A DNA stretch of 64,000 bases, taken from contig NZ_CM001436.1 in NCBI RefSeq assembly GCF_000243255.1, positions 594,077 through 658,076 of the forward strand, read 5' to 3'. The notes below the pieces were generated by a model that was not told the origin of the DNA, did not search any database, and saw only the letters and a list, made by a program, of their open reading frames with translations. The stretch is from Methanoplanus limicola DSM 2279. Its GTDB lineage: Archaea > Halobacteriota > Methanomicrobia > Methanomicrobiales > Methanomicrobiaceae. Both the position numbers and the translations under genes were made by a program. Positions 18,053-26,858 of the stretch are shown here, one piece after another (within the stretch, counting starts at the first letter, position 1; every line of letters begins with the position of its first letter).

Positions 18053-18458
18053 AATTAGTTCTTTTTTGATCTTCGATGTATTTTTTTACAATTTCGTCTG
18101 AAATATGACCACAACTCTCACAATAATAACTTCTGGTCCATAATGTTGGAAGACGGGTTCTCAATGTGCTAAACTCCTGTCTTAAAATTCTTGAAGTATA
18201 ACCTTTAAATTGCTGAATAACCCAATGTGGGCTTGCAGTTGGTTTTGTTTTAACAAATAAATGTAGGTGGTCCGGCATGATTTCCATAACTTCAATTATC
18301 ACATCAATATCAGATGCCTTTTCATGCAATAACTCTTTCAACCTTACTGCAACATCTGGTTGTAAGACATTTCGCCTATATTTAGGACACCAAATAATAT
18401 GATACCCAATATTATATACGCAGGTATTCGCATGAGTCCAGCGTTCTTTTTTTGCCAA
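18036..18458 (-). CDS. tnpA: TnpA HUH transposase (Y1) of IS200/IS605 element
   Basis: 140 residues. The HUH motif is His64-Leu-His66 in PDHLHLFVK, and the nucleophile Tyr127 lies in the C-terminal helix EIVKKYIEDQ, the same position as in well-studied family members. The N-terminus CVYNIGYHIIWCPKYRRNVL is typical. It works as a dimer to excise and insert single-stranded element DNA on the lagging-strand template. All catalytic residues are present, so the element may still move. Confidence 0.92.
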   Translation of the reverse strand: MAKKERWTHANTCVYNIGYHIIWCPKYRRNVLQPDVAVRLKELLHEKASDIDVIIEVMEIMPDHLHLFVKTKPTASPHWVIQQFKGYTSRILRQEFSTLRTRLPTLWTRSYYCESCGHISDEIVKKYIEDQKRTNYDSDL

Positions 18459-18513
18459 CAGTATAATTATCTAGGGGTAAGAATATATAGTTATTGTCGT
18501 GATATAGACGCAT

Positions 18514-18810
18514 TCATCCCACGACTAAAGTCGTGGGCTTTCTGCTGCCATGATCGTAAAACTCAAATTTGCCGTCATCTGATCTGAAGACATCCATATA
18601 CTCACCTTCGGAGATGATACCGTCCGGAGTCCAGGGAACCGTCATCTCTTCTTTATCTTCAGCTGGAGTTTTTGCGGCTGTGGTCTGCACTGCTGTTGGC
18701 TGTACTGTCCCCTGATCTTCACTGACCTGCCCCTCTTCTGTACATCCGCTGATGCATACAGAGAAGAGAAGAAGTGACAGAACTGTCATAATTACAATTA
18801 CCCCTTTCAT
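18514..18810 (-). pseudogene. Lipoprotein gene truncated by the IS200/IS605 element
   Basis: 98 codons. A lipoprotein signal (MKGVIVIMTVLSLLLFSVCISGC) and a Thr/Ala-rich linker precede WTPDGIISEGEYMDVFRSDDGKFEFYDHG, which looks like the start of a DOMON-like ligand- or haem-binding domain (D-G-x-I-x-x-G-E-Y). The last ten residues (SRKPTTLVVG) are encoded by the insertion sequence end. The missing 3' part is not recognisable on the other side of the element (16700-16990), so the insertion may have been accompanied by a deletion. The stump may still be made and exported. Confidence 0.7.
18518..18537 (-). repeat. Left-end hairpin of IS200/IS605 element
   Basis: A 20-nt near-perfect palindrome, CCCACGACT-AA-AGTCGTGGG, 60 nt upstream of tnpA. 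It is the expected left-end recognition hairpin. It also encodes the last residues (TTLVV) and supplies the stop region of the truncated lipoprotein gene. Confidence 0.8.
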
Positions 18811-18954
18811 AATCTAAGATACACTGATGGAATCATAATACTATCTCCGGCTTTAATTCATATACTGTTTTTTTCAGCCGGAAAGGCGTCCGGGTGAACA
18901 GGGATTAAAAAAATTGAGTTAATTTGATTGAAGTTGTATGAAGTGAGATTAATC

Positions 18955-21900
18955 TTAAAGACCGCCTGTCTTCCCGGCAATGTAATAGGCAATCTTTGAA
19001 ACATCACCTATATCCACAAATCCATTGAAGTTGAAGTCAGCACCCGGATCTTCAGGAACTATCTTTACAAGCATATATGCCACCTTTGAAGCGTCGCCTA
19101 TATCAACCACGCCGTTGTGGTTGAAGTCACCTTTTGGATAAACAATAATATATTCAGTCTTTGTCTCCGTGTCAGCCCCTGCATCGTTTGAAACGGTCAG
19201 ATTTACAGTATAATTTCCGGCTGAGCTGTATGTGTACACCGGATTCCGGATGGTGGATAATCCTCCGTCACCAAACGACCAGTTCCATGATTCCGGACTG
19301 CCTGTAGAGAGATCACTGAAATTAACTGCCAGAGGTGATGTCCCTTTTGTCTTATCTGCTGAAAAATCTGCATCAGGGCTTATCATGCCAGATTCAGGAG
19401 CAATTTTTACTACCCAGCCATCATAGTCACCATGGTTTCCACTTACATCCCCATCATTTGATTCTGTATAGCCGGCTACTATATATCCGCCATCGTCTGT
19501 CTTCCGGATACACTTTGCATAGTCATAATCCGAACCGCCAAGACAGCGCTGCCACTCAATAAATCCAAGGAAGTCCACTTTAACAACCCAGGCGTCATAT
19601 CCGCCATGATTTCCGGTGACATCACCATCAATGGATAAAGTTTCATTAGACATGGTTTCTCCGGCTAATATATAACCACCATCAACAGACTGCTGTATAC
19701 TGTATGCACTATCAGAGGCCACCCCTCCCAGACAGCGCTGCCACTCAGAATAACCATCTGAATCCATTTTGACAGCCCAGAAGTCTAATGCACCATGCCC
19801 GAATACATCACCATCGTATGTGTAGGATTCTCCGGCGGTTATGTAGCCGCCATCGTCTGTCTGTATTATGCTGCTTGCCGATTCACCATAAGAACCGCCG
19901 ATGCATCTCTGCCACTGAAGATTTCCTGCTGAGTCCAGTTTCACTGTCCAGGCATCACATACTCCAAGGCATCCGCTTACATCACCGTCATTTGATCCTG
20001 TAAAACCGGTTATTATGTAGCAGCCATCGTCTGTCTGCGTTATGCTGTAGGCATAGTCTGCGCCTGATCCGCCAAGACAGCGCTGCCACTGCAGAATTCC
20101 TGCGGAGTCAAGTTTCACCACCCAGAAATCACCCAATCCATGATTTCCTGTGACATCGCCGTCTTCTGAGTAGGTCACTCCGGCGATGATGAACCCTCCG
20201 TCGCCTGTCCCGCAGAGGCTATATGATTCATCATAATTCCAGCCGCCAAGGCAGTGCTGCCACTGAAGATTTCCGCCGGAGTCAAGTTTCACAACCCAGA
20301 AATCGCTTACTTCCTGAAATTCACTGATATCTTCGTCATTTGATACGTGACTGTTAATCACGGTCCCTTCCGGGATTTTACCCCCGTGGTGTCCGCTGAC
20401 ATCTCCATCATCTGATGTTGTAGAACCGGTTATTATGTATCCGCCATCGCCTGTCTGCTTTATGTCATATCCCCTCTCCGCACCTGTTCCTCCAAGACAA
20501 CGCTGCCACTGAAGAGTTCCGCCGGAGTCAAGTTTCACTACCCATACATCATGTCCTCCATGATTTCCGCTTACATCGCCGTTGCTTGAATTGGTAAATC
20601 CTGTTGCGATGTAGCCCCCGTCTCCCGTCTGCTCTATGCTGTACAGATGATCAATGCCGGTACCACCAAGACAGAGCTGCCATTGCACACCGGGGAATTC
20701 CGTCTTTTTCTTAGCTGAAGGAACTTCTTCTATAAAACTGTTCAAAGTACCTCTGAGGTTGTCCTTCCTCAGTAATCTCCATGATGAATCGGTTTCACTT
20801 CCGGCAGTTGCATTTGAGATGTAAACCGGAAGCATATCAGCCGGAACTGTTGCAGCCCGGCCATAATTAAGAACCCTGCTTTCATTTCCTGTAACAGTAC
20901 AGATAAAGACTTCCGGTTTGTATGTAACATTGTGATATGTTTTAACGTCAATATCGACAGAGAAGTTGTATTCAGCTCCGGATGAGAGACTGTTCACATC
21001 AAAAACAAACTGGTCCCTCTCTTTACCGAATTCCCACGTAACAGGGGCATTGCAATTAATAGAATAAGGTATTTTTGAAGTCGTTACATTTCCGGAATCA
21101 GGGTAACTTATTCTTCCCCAGCATTCAGTAAAACTGAGATTAGCAAATACTACTGAGAATTCAAAATGCTGTACGCCTGACTCCTCAAAGAATGTCCTGT
21201 TAAATGTTCTTGATATGGTAAACTGAAGTTCCATCTCATCTGTCTTTGAAGACTGCGCAGATGTACTCAGGACCTCCCCGACCCCAATATTAAATGACTC
21301 AGGGAACTTCCAGCAAATCCTGTCGCCTGTTATTGAGGCATAATCAGGCCAGGCATATCCGGTAATATATTCCGAAAATCCAGGAATATCCATTGAGAAT
21401 TCCGGGCGTACAAGAACTCTTTCTGAATTATTGTCTTCATCTGAATCTTTTGTACTGAGGTCCCCGGCATAGAATATTTCTTCATTTACAATGGAGAGAA
21501 AATAATTATAAACCCCTGTATAACTTCCGGCAGAAATTATATCTCCTTCACTATCCACCACAAGATTCTGGTTGAGGTAAAAAGTTGCCTGACAGGGTTC
21601 AGGTGCTGTTACAATAATATAATCTGTTTTTGTCTCTGTGTCAGCCCCTGCATCGTTTGAAACGGTCAGATTTACAGTATAATTTCCGGCTGAGCTGTAT
21701 GTGTACACCGGATTCCGGATGGTGGATAATCCTCCGTCACCAAACGACCAGTTCCATGATGTTGTGTTATTTTTTGAGAGGTCAGTGAAATTAACTGTCA
21801 GGGGTGATGTCCCTGTTGTCTTATCTGCTGAAAAATCGGCATCAGGTTTTTTTACGTCAGATTCAGGAGCAGATTTAACCACCCAGAAATCACCGCTCCC

Positions 21901-23223
21901 ATGGCTACCGCTTACATCACCATCGTTTGAGAAGGTAACACCTGCTGTTATGTAAATCCCGTCACTGATCTGCACTATACTGCGTAGAGAATCTCCCTCT
22001 GATCCCCCAAGGCAGCGCTGCCACTCAGGAGTTCCGCCGGAGTCAAGTTTCACTACCCAGCCATCCCATTTGCCATGTTTTCCGCTGACATCTCCATCGT
22101 CAGAATGTGTTTCTCCGGCGATTAAGTATCCGCCACCTTCTGCCAGTTCTATACTGTAGGCAGTGTCCCCGCTGGTTCCGCCGAGGCATTGCTGCCACTG
22201 AAGGGTTCCGCCGGAGTTAAGTTTCACAACCCAGGCATCACCGCTGCCGTGGTTGCCGCTGGCATCTCCATCGTTTGAGGAGGTCCCTCCGGCGATTATG
22301 TATCCGCCATCGCCCGTTTTCTGTATGCTGTATGCTTTGTCACCACCTGCACCTCCAAGACAGTGCTGCCACTGAAGAGTTCCTCCGGAGTTAAGTTTCA
22401 CAACCCAGGCATCACCGCCGCCGTGGTTACCGCCGGCATTTCCATCATTTGAGAAAGTTTCTCCGGTGATTATGTACCCGCCATCGCCAGTCTCCCGGAC
22501 ACACCTTGCGCAGTCATAATCTGAACCGCCGAGGCATTGCTGCCACTCAAGGGTTCCGTTTCTATCCAGTTTTACTATCCAGGCATCTCCGCCGCCATGG
22601 TTACCACTGACATTGCCATCGTTTGAGTAGGTCTCTCCGGCGATTATATATCCTCCGTCACTGCTCTGCTGTATGCTGTATGCAGTATCATCACCGGAAC
22701 CGCCAAGGCACTGCTGCCACTCAATATCCCTGTCCAAATCGACTTTTACCACCCATGCATCGCCGCCGCCATGGTTACCGCCGGCATCACCGTTGTCAGA
22801 TGTGGTCCTTCCTGCAAGTGAATAACCTCCGTCATTAGTCTGTATTATGCTCGATGCAGAGTCATCACCGGTCCCGCCCAGGCATTGCTGCCACTCAAAA
22901 ATTCCGCCGGAGTCAAGTTTCACTACCCAGGCATCGGTCCATCCGCCATGGTGACCGCTGACATCTCCATCGGATGAGTAGGCATATCCGGCGATTATGT
23001 ATCCGCCATCGCCCGTTTTCTGTATGCTGTTTAATAATTCAGTCATTGAGCCGCCCAGACAGCGCTGCCAGTCTAAGGCAGGACCTTCAGGAACAGCGTC
23101 TGGCTGAATTGACGTGGAGTATAATTCAGCATAAGAAGAAGGAAATGCAGATTCCTGAGCAGAAGCAATACCAAAAACGGCAGATAAAGCCATAAATATG
23201 ATGAAACACACAAGTGCTTTCAT
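18955..23223 (-). CDS. Giant secreted protein: two 7-repeat propeller blocks, two PKD domains, dockerin
   Basis: 1422 residues with an N-terminal signal peptide ending GIASAQ. Residues about 50-455 hold seven repeats of about 58 residues, each WQxCLGGxxxDxAYSIxQTxDGGYIIAGxTxSNDGDVSGNHGxxDAWVVKLDSGGxLQ. A PKD domain follows (LTVNFTDLS...WNWSFGDGGLSTIRNPVYTY). About residues 545-840 are a different beta-rich domain. A second block of seven repeats (one enlarged by an insert), a second PKD and a C-terminal dockerin (DFNHNGVVDIGDASKVAYML, DFNFNGFVDIGDVSKIAYYI) complete it. Seven repeats per block suggests two seven-bladed beta propellers. It is surely extracellular and likely adhesive or structural. 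No enzymatic motif is visible. Confidence 0.85.
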   Translation of the reverse strand: MKALVCFIIFMALSAVFGIASAQESAFPSSYAELYSTSIQPDAVPEGPALDWQRCLGGSMTELLNSIQKTGDGGYIIAGYAYSSDGDVSGHHGGWTDAWVVKLDSGGIFEWQQCLGGTGDDSASSIIQTNDGGYSLAGRTTSDNGDAGGNHGGGDAWVVKVDLDRDIEWQQCLGGSGDDTAYSIQQSSDGGYIIAGETYSNDGNVSGNHGGGDAWIVKLDRNGTLEWQQCLGGSDYDCARCVRETGDGGYIITGETFSNDGNAGGNHGGGDAWVVKLNSGGTLQWQHCLGGAGGDKAYSIQKTGDGGYIIAGGTSSNDGDASGNHGSGDAWVVKLNSGGTLQWQQCLGGTSGDTAYSIELAEGGGYLIAGETHSDDGDVSGKHGKWDGWVVKLDSGGTPEWQRCLGGSEGDSLRSIVQISDGIYITAGVTFSNDGDVSGSHGSGDFWVVKSAPESDVKKPDADFSADKTTGTSPLTVNFTDLSKNNTTSWNWSFGDGGLSTIRNPVYTYSSAGNYTVNLTVSNDAGADTETKTDYIIVTAPEPCQATFYLNQNLVVDSEGDIISAGSYTGVYNYFLSIVNEEIFYAGDLSTKDSDEDNNSERVLVRPEFSMDIPGFSEYITGYAWPDYASITGDRICWKFPESFNIGVGEVLSTSAQSSKTDEMELQFTISRTFNRTFFEESGVQHFEFSVVFANLSFTECWGRISYPDSGNVTTSKIPYSINCNAPVTWEFGKERDQFVFDVNSLSSGAEYNFSVDIDVKTYHNVTYKPEVFICTVTGNESRVLNYGRAATVPADMLPVYISNATAGSETDSSWRLLRKDNLRGTLNSFIEEVPSAKKKTEFPGVQWQLCLGGTGIDHLYSIEQTGDGGYIATGFTNSSNGDVSGNHGGHDVWVVKLDSGGTLQWQRCLGGTGAERGYDIKQTGDGGYIITGSTTSDDGDVSGHHGGKIPEGTVINSHVSNDEDISEFQEVSDFWVVKLDSGGNLQWQHCLGGWNYDESYSLCGTGDGGFIIAGVTYSEDGDVTGNHGLGDFWVVKLDSAGILQWQRCLGGSGADYAYSITQTDDGCYIITGFTGSNDGDVSGCLGVCDAWTVKLDSAGNLQWQRCIGGSYGESASSIIQTDDGGYITAGESYTYDGDVFGHGALDFWAVKMDSDGYSEWQRCLGGVASDSAYSIQQSVDGGYILAGETMSNETLSIDGDVTGNHGGYDAWVVKVDFLGFIEWQRCLGGSDYDYAKCIRKTDDGGYIVAGYTESNDGDVSGNHGDYDGWVVKIAPESGMISPDADFSADKTKGTSPLAVNFSDLSTGSPESWNWSFGDGGLSTIRNPVYTYSSAGNYTVNLTVSNDAGADTETKTEYIIVYPKGDFNHNGVVDIGDASKVAYMLVKIVPEDPGADFNFNGFVDIGDVSKIAYYIAGKTGGL
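19141..19277 (-). repeat. PKD-encoding segment, near-identical to 21613-21749
   Basis: About 135 bp encoding SWNWSFGDGGLSTIRNPVYT and the following PKD strands is almost identical to 21613-21749 in the same gene, while the surrounding sequences differ. A long exact match in otherwise diverged repeats indicates recent internal duplication or gene conversion between the two PKD domains. Confidence 0.8.
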
Positions 23224-23493
23224 TTACAATCACCAAACCCTGAACACATGATTTTGTTTCTGCCGGAAATTTTTAAAGTCCGTATTTACGGCATTCAGCA
23301 ACCATCAATATGTCTAAATAGCAGGCATTGTTTTAATATTAAATATTACTTTCCATAATGGAAATAGATCGACTTCTCCCCCGCAAATTCAGTTATCTGT
23401 AAAAGTTCCTTAAAAAATGATTTATAATGTTAATCTGCCTCATTTATCTGATGCAGGTTCTTGCCGGAGGTATAATATCAGAATATCTTCCGG

Positions 23494-24324
23494 TTACAGG
23501 TAATAGTCATCCCTGTTTCTGCCCATTATAATCCTGACAATAACTATCACTGCAACAATGAGGGCAACTGCCGCGATAATCCAGATGTATATGCCGTTAT
23601 CGTCACCATCGCTGCCGGTGGCGTTAAAACTGCCGGCAGAAACCGGCTTTTCCGTATATCCGGCAGCCGGTTTAACTGTTGTTTCTGCTACGCTGCCGGT
23701 TCCGGAATCACCTCCGGAGGTATCAGATGTATATGATCCTGCCGGAACGAACCCTTCGGGAATTGCAGGTGTTGTTTTTGGACTTACAGCCTCAGGTGTC
23801 GGCGTTGGTGTAGGGGTGTAATCGTCATAGACTGTGAAGGTTGTATTGGTTATAAAGGCATAATCCGGAGGATTCTTTGAGTCTTTCTGATTGAAGAAAT
23901 ACTCTACCGTCCATGTCCCTCTCCACGGGATCATATCAGCTTTTGCACCGGCTACGAGGCTGCTGATATTAACTGAGTAATACCCCATACCGCCGTCATT
24001 GAAGAGTCCGCCTTCGTCATCTCCGGGTGGCGTATAAAAAACATCCCTGCCGGGCCGGATGTAGATCTCCTTGCCGTGCGGAGTTTTAAGGGTGCAGATG
24101 TAATCCGATGCAGCGCCCCATTCGTCGGTGTCTGATTCAGGGACTATTTTTATCCATGAGATATGGTAATACTGAAAATCTGCCGGGTATTCATCTTTAA
24201 GTCCGGATATGTCACCGGGAGTATAACCCCATGCTGTGCCGGATTCAAGATACTCAGCAGGGTAGGCAGATGCCACACCCGCAAATAAAGCGATGAACAT
24301 AGCAACAGCCACAACAGCAGCCAC
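23494..24324 (-). CDS. Secreted or surface protein with C-terminal membrane anchor
   Basis: 276 residues from GTG 24324. A hydrophobic signal-like segment (AAVVAVAMFIALFAGVASAYP), then about 150 residues of extracellular domain (GYTPGDISGLKDEYPADFQYYHISWIKI..., HGKEIYIRPGRDVFYTPPGDDEGG), a Thr/Pro-rich linker (TPTPTPEAV), and a C-terminal helix (IYIWIIAAVALIVAVIVIVRIIMG) with a basic tail. This is the layout of DUF3821-like archaeal surface proteins; the assignment is tentative. The frame stays open upstream to a strong Shine-Dalgarno, so a start at a non-standard codon near 24531 is possible and would add 69 residues. Confidence 0.75.
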   Translation of the reverse strand: MAAVVAVAMFIALFAGVASAYPAEYLESGTAWGYTPGDISGLKDEYPADFQYYHISWIKIVPESDTDEWGAASDYICTLKTPHGKEIYIRPGRDVFYTPPGDDEGGLFNDGGMGYYSVNISSLVAGAKADMIPWRGTWTVEYFFNQKDSKNPPDYAFITNTTFTVYDDYTPTPTPTPEAVSPKTTPAIPEGFVPAGSYTSDTSGGDSGTGSVAETTVKPAAGYTEKPVSAGSFNATGSDGDDNGIYIWIIAAVALIVAVIVIVRIIMGRNRDDYYL

Positions 24325-24528
24325 AATTCCGGCATGAAGGATATTTGTGACTGTATCAGTTGTGGCAGCTGACGGATTTTGTCCGCTGAAATTCCAGTTA
24401 CACCTATTGGAATCAAATCTACCGGGAGCAGGGTTATCAGGATTAATGTCACGGGAGTTTAAGGCACAGGAATCCGGAAGAGTTAATGTTAATCCGGAGG
24501 GCTTCTTCCCCGGAGTTTTATTATATGT

Positions 24529-24543
24529 CAGAATATTACCTCC
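24529..24543 (-). promoter_or_regulatory. Strong Shine-Dalgarno with no standard start codon
   Basis: GGAGGT (24543-24538) is followed after 6 nt by CTG (24531-24529), preceded by ATT, in the frame of the surface protein gene. A TATA-like TTTAAATA lies at about 24580-24587 (minus strand), giving a predicted transcript start just upstream of this site. The first standard in-frame start is 205 nt further on. This favours initiation at CTG or ATT. Confidence 0.45.
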
Positions 24544-24735
24544 ATTTAATGTTACATCTACAGAGTGAGAGGATATTATTTAAATATAAGCAGGGGGGGA
24601 TCGGGAAATGATAAAATAATGAGTTCTTTTCAGAGCTTATGTCCGGTGATTAAAGCCTCATTTTAAATCTGACACTATTTATTAATTGTAAACTCATATA
24701 TTAAATAAGAAAATAATAGCGGAAAATGGGTCAAT

Positions 24736-26457
24736 ATGAGAAATTTAAGTTCAAATATCAGTGACAAAGCTAATCTTATCTGGTCAATTGCAGACAAACT
24801 GACCGGAGCATACAAACCACACGAATACGGAGAGGTTATTCTTCCTCTGACTGTAATAAGACGTTTTGACTGCGTTCTTGCGGACACGAAGGATGCAGTT
24901 CTTGCAGAAGACGAGAAGATGAAGACTGTTGCAATGAAGGATGAATTTCTTAAGAGGAAATCCGGCTACTCATTTTATAATACAAGCAGATTTACTTTTC
25001 AGAGACTGCTTGATGATCCGGATAACATCGAGGCGAACTTTAAAAATTATCTGAACGGTTTTTCTCCGAATGTTCAGGAGATTATTGAGAAGTTTAAGTT
25101 TGACGGACACATTACAACGATGGCGAAGAAGGGCATTCTGTATAATGTCTTAAAGGAGTACACAACGCCGAAAGGAAACCTTCACCCGTCAAAAATATCC
25201 AATCTGGAGATGGGATACATCTTTGAGGAGATTATCAGGCGTTTTTCAGAGTCACACAATGAGGATGCCGGACAGCACTACACCCCGCGTGAAGTCATTG
25301 AACTGATGGTAAACATTCTGTTTATTGATGACAGTGATGTCCTGTCCGGAAATAACATCAAAAAAACACTGTATGATCCGGCATGCGGTACAGGCGGTAT
25401 GCTTTCAGTCGCTTCCGAATATCTGCACAGGATGAATTCCGGGGCAGAACTTATCGGGTTTGGTCAGGAGCTTAATGATCATACATTTGCTATCTGCAAG
25501 GCTGATATTCTGATTAAGGGCGGAGGTGCAGAACAGATTAAAAACGGAAATACGTTATCTGATGACCAGTGTGCAGATATGCAGTTTGACTATATCCTCT
25601 CAAATCCGCCTTTTGGCAGGGAGTGGAAGAATGAGAAGAGTGCGATTGAGAAAGAGGCAAAACAGGGCTTTGCCGGAAGGTTTGGTCCGGGAACGCCTGC
25701 AATCGGTGACAGCCAGATGCTATTTCTGTTAACGGCAATATCGAAGATGAAGGATTCAGGATCAAGGGTTGCTATTATTCATAACGGTTCTCCGCTCTTT
25801 ACCGGAGATGCGGGTTCAGGCCCGTCTGAGATAAGGAGATATATCTTAGAGCATGATCTCCTGGATGCTATAATTGCTCTTCCGAATGACATATTCTACA
25901 ATACCGGAATTGCGACCTATATCTGGGTATTATCCAACAAAAAACCGGAGAAAAGGAGAGGAAAGGTTCAGTTAATCAATGCCAATCATATGTTTGTCAA
26001 ACGCAGGAAATCACTTGGCAATAAGAGAAACGACATCTCCCCACAAGCAATTGCTGAAATCACCCGGATTTACGGTGAGTTTAAGGAGAATGACATAAGC
26101 AAAATATTCAGTAACGAGGATTTTGGTTACCACAAAATAACGGTTGAACGCCCGCTTCTGGACGAGAACAATAAACCTGTTCTCTCAAAAGGAAAACCAA
26201 AACCCGACTCATCAAAGCGAGATACAGAGAACATTCCCCTGAGTGAAGACATCAACAAATACTTCGGGCGTGAAGTCCTCCCTTTCGCACCGGACGCATG
26301 GATTGACGAAAAGAAGACAAAAGTCGGCTATGAGATCTCCTTCACCCGCTATTTCTACAAGTACACCCCTCCACGACCAAGCAAGGAGATCATGGACGAA
26401 ATCTTAACCCTTGAACAGGAACTTGAAGGCAGCCTCACGGAGATTTTCCGGAAATGA
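24736..26457 (+). CDS. hsdM: Type I restriction-modification system methyltransferase subunit
   Basis: 573 residues. The N-terminal helical domain (NLIWSIADKLTGAYKPHEYGEVILPLTVIRRFDCVL) is typical of HsdM. The SAM-binding motif I is DPACGTGGMLSVA (about residue 214), and the catalytic motif IV is SNPPFG (about residue 290), of the N6-adenine type. QHYTPREVIELMV precedes the core. It methylates adenine in the sequence recognised by HsdS and forms the M2S complex. It is the first gene of the operon with the linker ORF and hsdS, and its stop overlaps the next ATG. Confidence 0.95.
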   Translation: MRNLSSNISDKANLIWSIADKLTGAYKPHEYGEVILPLTVIRRFDCVLADTKDAVLAEDEKMKTVAMKDEFLKRKSGYSFYNTSRFTFQRLLDDPDNIEANFKNYLNGFSPNVQEIIEKFKFDGHITTMAKKGILYNVLKEYTTPKGNLHPSKISNLEMGYIFEEIIRRFSESHNEDAGQHYTPREVIELMVNILFIDDSDVLSGNNIKKTLYDPACGTGGMLSVASEYLHRMNSGAELIGFGQELNDHTFAICKADILIKGGGAEQIKNGNTLSDDQCADMQFDYILSNPPFGREWKNEKSAIEKEAKQGFAGRFGPGTPAIGDSQMLFLLTAISKMKDSGSRVAIIHNGSPLFTGDAGSGPSEIRRYILEHDLLDAIIALPNDIFYNTGIATYIWVLSNKKPEKRRGKVQLINANHMFVKRRKSLGNKRNDISPQAIAEITRIYGEFKENDISKIFSNEDFGYHKITVERPLLDENNKPVLSKGKPKPDSSKRDTENIPLSEDINKYFGREVLPFAPDAWIDEKKTKVGYEISFTRYFYKYTPPRPSKEIMDEILTLEQELEGSLTEIFRK

Positions 26458-26858
26458 CACCTGAAGATATTCCAGACTCCGATTCTGGTTATGATTCATA
26501 TTCCGGTTATGATTCTGATTACAATTCTGAATCACTTTCTGCCCCTCATTTCCTCCCATCAGACGACATTCACCAGAATGTCCGCAGGAATGTCATTTCG
26601 GCATATAAACAAATATCCACAATAATTTCAATTCGGAACGCACTGCGTTCCAAATTAGATCACTCTTATATAGTACTTTCAATTCGAGACGCACTGCGTC
26701 TCGAATTCAAAACACCCAATTTCCGGCAGCCAATACAGATTCCAGAGACAGAGACAAAGACAAAGACAAAAACAAAAACAAAAACAGACGAATCACATCC
26801 TCACCAATATCCTTACCCTCACTCACATCTTCATCAAAAGATCTCTGGTGGTATCTAA
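26454..26858 (+). CDS. Low-complexity linker ORF between hsdM and hsdS
   Basis: 134 residues; the ATG overlaps the hsdM stop (ATGA) and its TAA overlaps the hsdS ATG, so the reading frame exactly bridges the two genes. The product is low-complexity: a Ser/Asp/Tyr-rich start (DSDSGYDSYSGYDSDYNSES), a middle with two similar stretches (ISIRNALRSK and LSIRDALRLE) encoded by two hairpins, then a run of KTKT, then His/Pro. I do not recognise a family. It may be a translated spacer that couples hsdM to hsdS, or simply an open frame over inserted repeats. Confidence 0.5.
   Translation: MTPEDIPDSDSGYDSYSGYDSDYNSESLSAPHFLPSDDIHQNVRRNVISAYKQISTIISIRNALRSKLDHSYIVLSIRDALRLEFKTPNFRQPIQIPETETKTKTKTKTKTDESHPHQYPYPHSHLHQKISGGI
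26635..26707. repeat. Two tandem covarying hairpins inside the hsdM-hsdS linker
   Basis: GGAACGCA-C-TGCGTTCC (26635-26651) and a longer palindrome, 26681-26707, with arms AATTCGAGACGCA and TGCGTCTCGAATT. Both sit in a repeated context beginning TTTCAATTCG, about 46 bp apart. Between the copies two base pairs differ on both sides of the stem, so pairing is kept. They could form strong RNA stems between hsdM and hsdS. Confidence 0.75.

Larger units (their letters stand above)
16990..18545 (-). mobile_element. IS200/IS605-family insertion sequence, apparently complete
   Basis: About 1.55 kb containing tnpA and tnpB in the same direction with a 17-nt overlap. Each end has a subterminal hairpin instead of inverted repeats: CCCACGACT/AGTCGTGGG at 18518-18537 (left end of the element) and CCCACG/CGTGGG around 17005-17025 (right end). 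Such hairpins are recognised as single-strand DNA by TnpA. The left end lies inside a lipoprotein gene read in the same direction, which it truncates. Exact boundaries are uncertain because this family makes no target duplication. Confidence 0.85.

Noticed and set aside
24150-24452. Alternative 100-codon minus-strand frame overlapping the start of the surface protein
   Set aside because: Out of frame with the surface protein and composed of Leu-rich shadow sequence; the frame with the signal peptide and membrane anchor explains the region better.
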